NCBI RefSeq assembly: GCF_003598715.1
Contig: NZ_QZFU01000045.1
Location: 248,001-312,000, forward strand
Direction: 5' to 3'
DNA: 64,000 nt
Origin: Nocardia panacis
Lineage (GTDB): Bacteria > Actinomycetota > Actinomycetes > Mycobacteriales > Mycobacteriaceae
Positions 1 through 7,127 of the stretch are shown piece after piece (positions within the stretch are counted from its first letter, which is position 1; each line of letters opens with the position of its first letter). The notes beneath the pieces were generated by a model, which worked only from the letters and a program-made list of their open reading frames with translations, did no database searches and was not told the origin of the DNA. Position numbers and translations under genes: made by a program.

Positions 1-1041
1 GGCAAGGTCGGGCTGACCGTGCTGCGGGTCGAGGGCAACGACGTGGTCTGCGAGGTCACCGAGGGCGGCCCGGTCTCCAACAACAAGGGCGTCTCGCTGC
101 CCGGTATGGACGTCTCCGTGCCCGCCCTGTCCGACAAGGACATCGAGGACCTGGAATTCGCGCTCAAACTCGGTGTCGACTTCATCGCCCTGTCCTTCGT
201 GCGCTCGCCGTCGGATGTGGAGCTGGTGCACGATGTGATGGACCGGGTGGGCCGCCGGGTCCCGGTCATCGGCAAACTGGAGAAGCCGGAGGCCATCGAC
301 AACCTCGAGGCCGTGGTGCTCGCCTTCGACGCGGTCATGGTCGCCCGCGGCGACCTCGGCGTGGAACTGCCGCTCGAGCAGGTGCCGATCGTGCAGAAGC
401 GCGCCATCCAAATGGCCAGGGAGAACGCCAAACCCGTCATCGTCGCCACCCAGATGCTGGAGTCGATGATCGAGAACTCGCGCCCCACCAGGGCCGAAGC
501 CTCCGATGTCGCCAACGCGGTGCTCGACGGCGCGGACGCGGTCATGCTCTCGGGGGAGACCTCGGTCGGCAAATACCCGATCGAGACGGTGCGCACCATG
601 GCGCGCATCGTGCACGCGGTGGAGACCGAATCCACTCGGGTCCCCCCGCTCACCCACGTGCCCCGCACCAAGCGCGGCGTCATCTCCTACGCCGCCCGCG
701 ATATCGGCGAGCGGCTCAACGCGAAGGCCCTGGTGGCCTTCACCCAATCCGGCGATACGGTGCGCCGCCTGGCCCGGCTGCACACCCCGCTGCCGCTGCT
801 GGCGTTCACCCCGCTGCCCGAGGTGCGCAGCCAGCTCGCCTTGACATGGGGCACGGAAACGTTCATCGTTCCGACGGTGGACAGCACCGACGCGATGATC
901 CGCCAGGTGGACCAGGCGCTGCTGTCCATGGATCGGTACCAGAAGGGCGACCTGGTGGTCATCGTGGCGGGTTCCCCGCCCGGCACCGTCGGCTCGACCA
1001 ACCTGATCCACGTGCATCGCATCGGCGAGGAGGATCACTGA
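1..1041 (+). CDS. pyk: Pyruvate kinase, C-terminal part (5' end outside window)
   Basis: Cytosolic glycolytic enzyme that makes pyruvate and ATP from phosphoenolpyruvate and ADP. The frame is open from base 1 (GKVGLTVL), so the N-terminus lies upstream and about 346 residues are visible. Family motifs seen are KLEKPEA, the MVARGDLGVE loop of the TIM barrel, the ATQMLESM segment and MLSGETSVGKYP, followed by the C-terminal domain ending GSTNLIHVHRIGEEDH. It is followed after one base by the thioesterase gene, as in mycobacteria (pykA-tesB1). Nothing suggests truncation apart from the window edge. Confidence 0.97.
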   Translation, partial: GKVGLTVLRVEGNDVVCEVTEGGPVSNNKGVSLPGMDVSVPALSDKDIEDLEFALKLGVDFIALSFVRSPSDVELVHDVMDRVGRRVPVIGKLEKPEAIDNLEAVVLAFDAVMVARGDLGVELPLEQVPIVQKRAIQMARENAKPVIVATQMLESMIENSRPTRAEASDVANAVLDGADAVMLSGETSVGKYPIETVRTMARIVHAVETESTRVPPLTHVPRTKRGVISYAARDIGERLNAKALVAFTQSGDTVRRLARLHTPLPLLAFTPLPEVRSQLALTWGTETFIVPTVDSTDAMIRQVDQALLSMDRYQKGDLVVIVAGSPPGTVGSTNLIHVHRIGEEDH

Positions 1042-1042
1042 T

Positions 1043-1945
1043 TTGAGCGTGTCCCGTGGCGGTTCGGTCGGCGTCGCGTCGACCGGGAATCCGGATTTGG
1101 ACGTGCTGCTGACACTGCTGGATCTGGAGCGGGTCGACGAGGACGTCTTCGTCGGACAGCATCCGGCCAAGGTGTGGAGCCGGACCTTCGGTGGCCAGTT
1201 GGTGGCCCAGGCCATCATGGCCGCGGGTCGCACGGTCGGCGACCGGCCCATCCACGCCGTCAACGCGCATTTCGTGCGCGGCGGCGATGTCAAGCGGCCC
1301 ATCGAATACCGGGTGGACCGCCACCGGGACGGCCGCTCACTGGCCAACCGCACCGTCACGGCCACCCAGGACGGCCAGGAGCTGTTCGTCATGCTGGCCG
1401 CCTTCCAGGACCACGGCAAGGGCCTCGAGCACGCGCACGCGCGGCCCGAGGTCCCCGACCCGGAGTCGCTGCCGCGGGTGGAGGCGAGTTTCGCGGGCCT
1501 GGAGGACAAACTGGAGATGTTCGTCAAGGCCCCCCACCCGATCGATATGCGCTACACCAACGACCCGGCCTGGATCATGAAGGGCACCGGCGAACGGCTC
1601 AATCACAACAGGGTATGGATGCGCGCCGACGGCCGCCTCCCCGACGACCCGCTGATTCACGTTGCGACACTGGGCTATTCGTCGGATACCACGGTGCTGG
1701 ACTCGATCATCACCACCCACGGGCTCTCCTGGGGGCTGGACCGGATCATCGCCGCGACGGTGAACCACTCGATCTGGTTCCACCGCCCCTTCCGCTTCGA
1801 CGAATGGGCGCTCTACGCAACGGAATCCCCCGTCGCCTCGGGCTCGCGCGGCCTGGCCACCGGCCGGTTCTACTCGCGCGAGGGCGAACTGCTCGCCACC
1901 ACCGTGCAGGAGGGCGTGATCCGGCACTTCCCTTCGCGCGGTTGA
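1043..1945 (+). CDS. tesB: Acyl-CoA thioesterase II, TesB family
   Basis: Hydrolyses acyl-CoA to free fatty acid and CoA in the cytosol. The 300-residue protein has the double hot-dog layout of TesB: the N-terminal half carries TFGGQLVAQAIMAA and HAVNAHFVRGGD, and the C-terminal half carries the conserved DSIITTHGLSWGLD and a late ATTVQEGVIR motif. The chosen start is TTG, one base after the pyk stop, which implies translational coupling. A GTG two codons further in is an alternative. Position after pyk matches mycobacterial tesB1. Confidence 0.93.
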   Translation: MSVSRGGSVGVASTGNPDLDVLLTLLDLERVDEDVFVGQHPAKVWSRTFGGQLVAQAIMAAGRTVGDRPIHAVNAHFVRGGDVKRPIEYRVDRHRDGRSLANRTVTATQDGQELFVMLAAFQDHGKGLEHAHARPEVPDPESLPRVEASFAGLEDKLEMFVKAPHPIDMRYTNDPAWIMKGTGERLNHNRVWMRADGRLPDDPLIHVATLGYSSDTTVLDSIITTHGLSWGLDRIIAATVNHSIWFHRPFRFDEWALYATESPVASGSRGLATGRFYSREGELLATTVQEGVIRHFPSRG

Positions 1946-1952
1946 CCTTTCG

Positions 1953-2372
1953 TCAGATCAGTTCGCGATTGGTGTCGAAATCCTTGGTCTGATGGTGACG
2001 ACACCGCATGGTCCACGGGATGGTGGTGCCGGGCGGGGCGGCCGCCAGCGCCGAAAGGCGCGCCGCCAGTTTGTTTTCCAGCGCCGCCACCCCCGACTCG
2101 GTCAACCTGCTGGCCGGGCCGACCAGACTGATGGCGATCTCATAGGTGTGACACTGCCGCGGCGCGAGCCCCGGATGGTCAAGCCGCCACTGGGTTTCGA
2201 GCAGCAGATGGGCCTCGTCGTCAATGTCGACCGGGAGGGTGAAGCGCCAAGCGAACACCTCGCGATTGCGCAGATGCTGATCCACCGCCTCGCGCACCGT
2301 CTGCACGACGCGGTCGAGGGTTTCCGCTGTCACATAAACATGGAGCGAAACATCCGAAATTCGCTTCGGCAT
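1953..2372 (-). CDS. Conserved hypothetical protein, about 139 aa
   Basis: I do not recognise the family. The reading on this strand gives a balanced soluble protein starting MPKRISDVSLHVYVTAETLD, with no signal peptide or membrane segment; the sequence suggests an alpha/beta fold (repeated beta-like stretches SLHVYV and FTLPVDI, later helices rich in Ala and Leu). The opposite-strand frame over the same bases is Arg/Gly-rich and looks like a shadow. It converges on tesB with an 7-base gap. About 250 bases of its upstream region (2373-2623) hold no other gene that I can support. Confidence 0.6.
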   Translation of the reverse strand: MPKRISDVSLHVYVTAETLDRVVQTVREAVDQHLRNREVFAWRFTLPVDIDDEAHLLLETQWRLDHPGLAPRQCHTYEIAISLVGPASRLTESGVAALENKLAARLSALAAAPPGTTIPWTMRCRHHQTKDFDTNRELI

Positions 2373-2623
2373 GTCTGATTCCTGTCTTGTGTGGGACGGG
2401 CCGAGCTCTCGGCGGGAAGTACGGCTTCGACTTTCGCTGTACTTCGGGGTGTGCTTTGGGCCGTACTTGGCTCTGCTTGTCCCGGGGAGTGTAATCCCTT
2501 TTTCACCGTTTCGGTCAATCCCACTCGTCGTTGCGGCACAGGCGAACCCGCGCAGCCGGGCCGAATCCCGCGCCGTAGCGGCCCCACCGGAGAATTCGAT
2601 AGGGGGGCCTGCGAACAGCGCAT

Positions 2624-3247
2624 CTAATGCAGAACGGCCCGCTGAGCGGCGAGGAACGTCGACAGCGGGGCTCGACCGCGCGCGGGCCGAATCGCCAGAC
2701 CGGGACCGCCCTCGCTCAAATGCGTCTGCTCGACCGGGGCCAACGCCAGCAACAGCGGCACCAGCGCCTCCGCGATACGATCCCCGACCTCGCAGTACGC
2801 CGCCGCCGACAACCCCACCGGATCGGCGATCCCCTCCCGCCCGACCATGGACAGATCATTGCGCGCCCGATGCAACTCCTCGATCGTGCGCGCCCCCGTC
2901 ACCTTCGCGATCCGAGCCGCCTCCAACAGCGTGTACGTACGCGGCCCCGCCCCCCACGCCGACTCGATGCAGTGATCGCGCAACTGACGATTCATCGCCA
3001 ACACCAGATCGGCCCGATCAATCATCTCCGGCCGCAACCGGCGCGCCGCGAAATCTCCCGCGGCGCCACCCAAACCCACGATTGCCTGCGCGGCAAGCGG
3101 TTCGATCGGAAACCCGACCAGCGCCCGCGTCCCCGCGCTCTCCGCGGTCAAACCGAACAACCGGTGCTCGACCGCCACGGCCCTGGTGAGCCGCTCGGCG
3201 ATCGCCGAACGACAGACATTGCCATTGCAGACGAACAGGACGTGCAT
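2624..3247 (-). CDS. Low-molecular-weight protein-tyrosine-phosphatase family protein
   Basis: Predicted cytosolic phosphatase of the LMW-PTP/arsenate-reductase fold. The signature P-loop CNGNVCRS (C-X5-R-S) is at residues 7-14, right after the first beta strand, and an Asp-Pro pair (IADPVGLS) in the C-terminal half is a candidate for the general acid. At 207 residues it is longer than a typical 150-residue LMW-PTP; the extra C-terminal stretch is low in recognisable motifs. The ATG at 3247 puts the P-loop where the family has it; the frame stays open upstream to 3388, but that extension has unusual composition and was rejected. The substrate is unknown. Confidence 0.83.
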   Translation of the reverse strand: MHVLFVCNGNVCRSAIAERLTRAVAVEHRLFGLTAESAGTRALVGFPIEPLAAQAIVGLGGAAGDFAARRLRPEMIDRADLVLAMNRQLRDHCIESAWGAGPRTYTLLEAARIAKVTGARTIEELHRARNDLSMVGREGIADPVGLSAAAYCEVGDRIAEALVPLLLALAPVEQTHLSEGGPGLAIRPARGRAPLSTFLAAQRAVLH

Positions 3248-3431
3248 ACGGGCTACGGTAGAACTCCGGCTACCCGTCCACCCGGTCCAAAAGCCGCAAA
3301 CACCGGTTCGGCAGCACAATTTCATCTGCCCGACGCGCACCGTACACGTGTCGCGCCGGACCGCCCCCGCACGCGCCCACCAGCGCATTCGTTATTTCCA
3401 CCACCCGCCCGCTATAGTTTCATCCCAGTGC

Positions 3432-3515
3432 GCCGGGTTGGCGGAACTGGCAGACGCGACGGTCTCAAAAACCGTTGTCCTAACGGACGTGTGGGTTCGA
3501 GTCCCACACTCGGCA
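3432..3515 (+). tRNA. tRNA-Leu(CAA)
   Basis: An 84-nt cloverleaf can be folded by hand. The acceptor GCCGGGT pairs with ACTCGGC, followed by discriminator A. The anticodon stem ACGGT/ACCGT encloses CTCAAAA, giving anticodon CAA (leucine, UUG). There is a long variable arm, as expected for a class II tRNA, and a T-arm GTGGG-TTCGAGT-CCCAC. The 3' CCA is not encoded. It lies at the left edge of the accessory region holding the halogenase cassette. Confidence 0.95.
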
Positions 3516-3579
3516 CTCGACCAAGGCATACCCATGCTCGCGGGATGCGCTCGCGGGGGGCTTGGCCTCGTCATTTTCT

Positions 3580-3622
3580 CTGGGGGTGCAACCCCCAGAC
3601 CCCGCTCGGGGGGTACCCCCGA
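3580..3622. repeat. Double G/C palindrome, copy A of a dispersed element
   Basis: Two perfect hairpins in tandem: CTGGGGGT-gca-ACCCCCAG (3580-3598) and TCGGGGG-gta-CCCCCGA (3606-3622). A similarly organised element is found at 32309-32366 after rpsA. The layout (T-rich lead, G5/C5 hairpin, short spacer, second G/C hairpin, run of C) suggests a dispersed intergenic REP-like repeat. Either hairpin could also act as a terminator. Confidence 0.6.
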
Positions 3623-3623
3623 A

Positions 3624-4190
3624 CCCCCTTCTGCTGTGGTTGCTTGGCGGGGGTTCGTTGTGGTTGCTGTGGTTGCGTGGCGGGGGTTCGTTGCGGTTCT
3701 TGTGGTTGTTTGGCGGGGTTTGTCGCGGTTGCTTTGCGGGGTTTGTGCGGTTCCTGTGGTTGCGCTTGGGGGCGTGGCGGTTCTTGTGGTTGCGCTTGGG
3801 GGCGTGGCGGTTCTTGTGGTTGCGTGGGGTTGTTGTGTTCTTCTGTGGGGTTGGGTTCATCCACCTGGGGGGTTGTGTTCTTCTGGGGTTGTGTGGTGGG
3901 GCTTTTGGGGTTTTGGGTTTGGTGCTGGGGATTTCGTTGGTGACCTGGTGGTTTTGGTTGTGCAATTCGGGGGTTGCGGGCATTCTTTGCTTGCTTGGGG
4001 TGGCGGTTGATGATACAACTTTGGATGGACGTATTGAATCGCATCCCTTGTTTGGGATTCTGTTTTTCTTGTGCTTCCGGCGTGTTAAGGAGGGTTTCGC
4101 CCGGCGGTGCGCAGTGGAATTGTACCCAGGTCTGTGTTTGATGGCGGCGTGGGGTGTTTGGTATTCGGGCGTCCCTTGATGTTGGTTTGA
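3624..4190. repeat. G/T-rich low-complexity tract with about 30-bp tandem repeats
   Basis: Between tRNA-Leu and the halogenase there is no convincing gene. The + strand is almost only G, T and some C: from 3624 to 3858 there is not a single A. Imperfect units of roughly 22-33 bases built on TGTGGTTGCGTGG repeat across 3631-3830, and the 30-base unit 3755-3784 is repeated exactly at 3785-3814. The tract stays G/T-rich, with a few A, to about 4190, just before the halogenase ribosome-binding site. Minus-strand frames through it give only Pro/Gln-rich repeats. Confidence 0.85.
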
Positions 4191-4203
4191 CCTAAGGGGA
4201 GTC

Positions 4204-5166
4204 ATGGCATCGGCTGCCGTTGATTTCGCATTGCGCGATGATGAACTGGAACTGTTTCACAAGCAGGGGTATATCGGGCCTTTCGATCTCTATGAGCCCG
4301 ATGAGATGGAGCGGAATTTGCGGGCGCTGCGGCCCAAGCTCTTGAATACCAAGAATTCTGTTTACAGTGCTCGGGAGGCCGTTTCGGGGGTGACGAATCT
4401 GGCCAACTATGATCGGCATCTGGATGTTGACTTCTTGGCCTCGCATATTACCCGGCCGGAGATTGTGGATCGGGTTTCCAGTATTCTGGGGCCGGATACA
4501 CTTTGTTGGCGGAGTGAGTTCTTCCCGAAGTATCCGGGGGATGAGGGGACCGATTGGCATCAGGCGGATAATTTCTCCAATGTCGCGGGGTCCAAGTATC
4601 CACAGATCCTGTGGCCGGAGGATGCCGAGTTCGGGGGGACGATCACGGTGTGGACGGCGTTCACCGAGGCCAGTATCGCCAATGGGTGTTTGCAGTTCAT
4701 TCCGGGGTCGCATCGGACCATGAACTACGATGAGTCCAAGGTGATGGACTATCAACCGGATGCGATAAACTCCGTGGAAAAGAATGGGGTGCGGCGGGGG
4801 TTCTTCGGGTACGACTATCGGCAGTTGCAGAAGGATCCGTCGTGGAGTCCGGATGAGGCGGCGGCTGTTTCGCAGGTTATGCGGCAGGGGCAGTTCATTA
4901 TCTTCTGGTCCACGCTGATGCATGCTTCGCATCCGCACAGCGGGGTCGATGATCGGATGCGGCTCGGGTTCGCCGGGCGGTATCTGCCTACTTCGGTGCG
5001 GGTCTATCCCTATTCGGACGGTCTGGAGGAGTTCGGCGGGAAGGCCAGTTTGGACCGGTTCGGGAATGTGCTCACCTCTGGGACCGATACGTATGGGCAT
5101 AATCGGTTCGTTTCGCAGACTGTGAATGGGTATTCGTTTGCCGCGCGGCCGGGGGTGGAGGCGTGA
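4204..5166 (+). CDS. SyrB2/KtzD-type Fe(II)/2-oxoglutarate halogenase
   Basis: Predicted non-haem iron enzyme that chlorinates an unactivated carbon of an aminoacyl group held on a carrier protein. The 320-residue length fits the family (SyrB2 is about 310). The iron site shows the halogenase signature H119-Q-A121: Ala replaces the Asp/Glu of hydroxylases and leaves room for chloride. The distal ligand is probably H240 in STLMHAS. R253 and R259 sit where SyrB2 has arginines near 2-oxoglutarate. Long stretches (FFPKYPGDEGTDWHQAD, FGGTITVWTAF, RRGFFGYDYRQLQ) match SyrB2 as I remember it. AAGGGGA at 4194-4200 supports the ATG. The stop overlaps the carrier gene. Codons end in A/T more often than in flanking genes. 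A phytanoyl-CoA-type hydroxylase is the alternative but lacks support because of A121. Confidence 0.94.
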   Translation: MASAAVDFALRDDELELFHKQGYIGPFDLYEPDEMERNLRALRPKLLNTKNSVYSAREAVSGVTNLANYDRHLDVDFLASHITRPEIVDRVSSILGPDTLCWRSEFFPKYPGDEGTDWHQADNFSNVAGSKYPQILWPEDAEFGGTITVWTAFTEASIANGCLQFIPGSHRTMNYDESKVMDYQPDAINSVEKNGVRRGFFGYDYRQLQKDPSWSPDEAAAVSQVMRQGQFIIFWSTLMHASHPHSGVDDRMRLGFAGRYLPTSVRVYPYSDGLEEFGGKASLDRFGNVLTSGTDTYGHNRFVSQTVNGYSFAARPGVEA

Positions 5167-5411
5167 GCGCGCCGGAGGAAATCGAGCAGTGGGTGGGGCG
5201 GACCTGTGGTGATTTGGGGCTGTCGGTGGTGGACGGTGCGACGGATTTCTTCGAAATCGGCGGGACCTCCCTGACGGCCACCCGGTTGATCGCTCGGGCG
5301 GAGGAGCGGTTCGGTGTGGACGCGTTGCCGCCGGAGGATCTGTATGAGCGCAGCACCATTCATCAGATCGCCGAGACCATTGCCAAACATAGGGGAGATA
5401 TCGCCGAATAG
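5163..5411 (+). CDS. Stand-alone peptidyl (thiolation) carrier protein
   Basis: An 82-residue carrier that should hold the aminoacyl group on a 4'-phosphopantetheine arm. The attachment site is Ser36 in FEIGGTSLTATRL, a variant of the usual GG(H/D)SL motif, at the start of helix 2. The rest is a single four-helix carrier fold ending AETIAKHRGD. The GTG start overlaps the halogenase stop (GTGA), implying coupled translation, so the two proteins are probably made in similar amounts. It would correspond to KtzC, CytC2 or the T domain of SyrB1. No phosphopantetheinyl transferase is encoded in this window. Confidence 0.93.
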   Translation: MSAPEEIEQWVGRTCGDLGLSVVDGATDFFEIGGTSLTATRLIARAEERFGVDALPPEDLYERSTIHQIAETIAKHRGDIAE

Positions 5412-5484
5412 GCGAAGCCGTCCCGAAACTCCGCGCATGGCCGCAGCGATGGCGGAGGTACGCCTCGCAGTGCGTGTCGTGTCC

Positions 5485-5514
5485 GCTGTGGCGCCGCAGG
5501 TTCGGTGCCACAGC
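5485..5514. other. Stem-loop between carrier and adenylation genes
   Basis: GCTGTGGC (5485-5492) pairs with GCCACAGC (5507-5514) over a 14-base loop, inside the only real gap (5412-5546) of the halogenase cassette. There is no T-run. It could weaken read-through or protect an mRNA end, so that halogenase/carrier and adenylation/flavoprotein are expressed at different levels. Function is inferred only. Confidence 0.4.
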
Positions 5515-5546
5515 GCGGCACGTCCATCGATGTTCGTAGGACCCGC

Positions 5547-7127
5547 ATGATCACCCTCTCCGCATCCCCGGCGGCGCTCGCTGCGCATCGACTCTTGAAC
5601 GACACGGCCGTCGAGTGTCCCGACCGGACGATTCCCGAAGTCTTCGACGGGATCGCGGCCCGGTATCCGGCCGAACCCGCCGTTGTCGCAGGCGCTCGCA
5701 CCTATACCTATGCCGAGCTCGGTGCCGCTGCCGATCGACTGTCGGCTCGCCTTGTCGGCGTCGGCGTGGGACACGGCACCGTGGTCGCGGTTTCGATGGG
5801 CCGGACGTTCGATCTCATCGTCGCGCTGCTCGCGATCCTGAAAAGCGGTGGCGTCTACCTGCCGATCGATCGCACCTGGCCCGCATCCCGGCTGGCGGGC
5901 ATCCTCGCCGAGTCCGACTGCCTGCACGCGGTTTCCGACGAACTCGCCGATATCGCACGTCTTCCGCGGCTCGCCGTGCTGGTGGTGGGCGAGCCGCGGG
6001 CTGATGATCGGTCGGCGCCTGCCATCGACGCCGCCTGCGCTGCGGACGACCTCGCCTACATCGTGTTCACCTCGGGTTCGACGGGCGTCCCGAAGGGGGT
6101 GCCGATATCGCATCGGGCGGTGAACCGGCTGGTGCACGCGCCGAACTATGTCGAATTGGGGCCGGGGGTGCGGATACTCCAGTTGTCCGCGGTGATATTC
6201 GACGCGGCGACCTTCGAGATCTGGGGTGCGCTGCTGACAGGCGGCGCGTGCGTGCTGTATCCGGGTGGGCGGCTGTCGCTTTCGGCGTTGGAGCGGGTGA
6301 TCGTGGCGGGCGGGGTGACAACCACCTTCTTGACCACGGCGCTGTTCAATACGGTGGTCGACGAGCGGCCGCAGGTGCTCGATCCGGTGCGGACGGTGCT
6401 GAGCGGTGGTGAGGCGCAGTCGCTTCCACATGTGATGCGCGCCTTCGAGCGGTGGGGGCCGGGCAAGGTGGTCAATGCCTATGGGCCGACGGAATGTACG
6501 ACCTTCGCCCTCTGCTATCGCGTCGATATCGCGCCGGGGGATGAGGTGCCGATCGGGTCGCCGCTGCAGAACACCGGCGTCTATCTCATTCGGGGGCAGC
6601 GGCTTTGCGAACCGGGGGTGGTGGGTGAGATATGTCTCGCCGGTCCCGGATTGGCGGACGGATATCTCGGTGCGCCGCGATTGTCGGCGCGGCAGTTCGT
6701 GCGGTGTCGGATCGACGGCGTCGAGTGTCGGCTGTATCGGACGGGAGATCGGGGGACGCTGGTGGATGGGCGGATCCTGTTCCGGGGGCGCGAGGACGAC
6801 CAGGTGAAGATTCGGGGGTTCCGGATCGAGCTCGGTGAGATCACGCACCAACTGGGTCGATGTGCCGGTATCGGACAGTGTTTCGTGACCGTGGTCGATG
6901 ACGGCGCGGGGGAGCGAATCCTCGCCGCATTCCTCAGCGCGGCCGACCCGGCGCTCACGGTGGCATCGGTGCGCGCGCATCTGGCGAAAACCCTTCCGGG
7001 CTATATGATTCCGTCTCGGATCACGGTGGTCGACACGATGCCGCTCGGGCCGACCGGGAAGGTCGACCGAGCCGCGTTGCTGGCCGAGAATCCGTCGGGC
7101 GCTGTGGTTTCCGGGGTGGAGCGATGA
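5547..7127 (+). CDS. Stand-alone NRPS adenylation enzyme, predicted isoleucine-like substrate
   Basis: Activates an amino acid with ATP and should load it onto the neighbouring carrier. All core motifs are present: A3 YIVFTSGSTGVPKG (171-184), A4 FDAATFE (218-224), A5 NAYGPTE (310-316), A7 YRTGD (397-401), A8 EDDQVKIRGFRIELGEI (416-432) and A10 TGKVDR with Lys505. Aligning A4-A5 by hand with GrsA gives the pocket D219 A220 F223 F261 L285 G287 A311 T319 F320 K505, close to codes for isoleucine/valine. There is no condensation or carrier domain in the 526 residues. ATG 5547 is preferred over an in-frame GTG at 5505 because of GTAGGA just upstream. Its stop overlaps the next ATG. It corresponds to KtzB or CytC1. 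Confidence 0.93.
   Translation: MITLSASPAALAAHRLLNDTAVECPDRTIPEVFDGIAARYPAEPAVVAGARTYTYAELGAAADRLSARLVGVGVGHGTVVAVSMGRTFDLIVALLAILKSGGVYLPIDRTWPASRLAGILAESDCLHAVSDELADIARLPRLAVLVVGEPRADDRSAPAIDAACAADDLAYIVFTSGSTGVPKGVPISHRAVNRLVHAPNYVELGPGVRILQLSAVIFDAATFEIWGALLTGGACVLYPGGRLSLSALERVIVAGGVTTTFLTTALFNTVVDERPQVLDPVRTVLSGGEAQSLPHVMRAFERWGPGKVVNAYGPTECTTFALCYRVDIAPGDEVPIGSPLQNTGVYLIRGQRLCEPGVVGEICLAGPGLADGYLGAPRLSARQFVRCRIDGVECRLYRTGDRGTLVDGRILFRGREDDQVKIRGFRIELGEITHQLGRCAGIGQCFVTVVDDGAGERILAAFLSAADPALTVASVRAHLAKTLPGYMIPSRITVVDTMPLGPTGKVDRAALLAENPSGAVVSGVER

Noticed and set aside
3571..4044. Minus-strand Pro/Gln-rich open frame of 157 residues through the G/T-rich tract
   Set aside because: The composition follows directly from the A-free repeat on the other strand; no ribosome-binding site or recognisable domain supports it.
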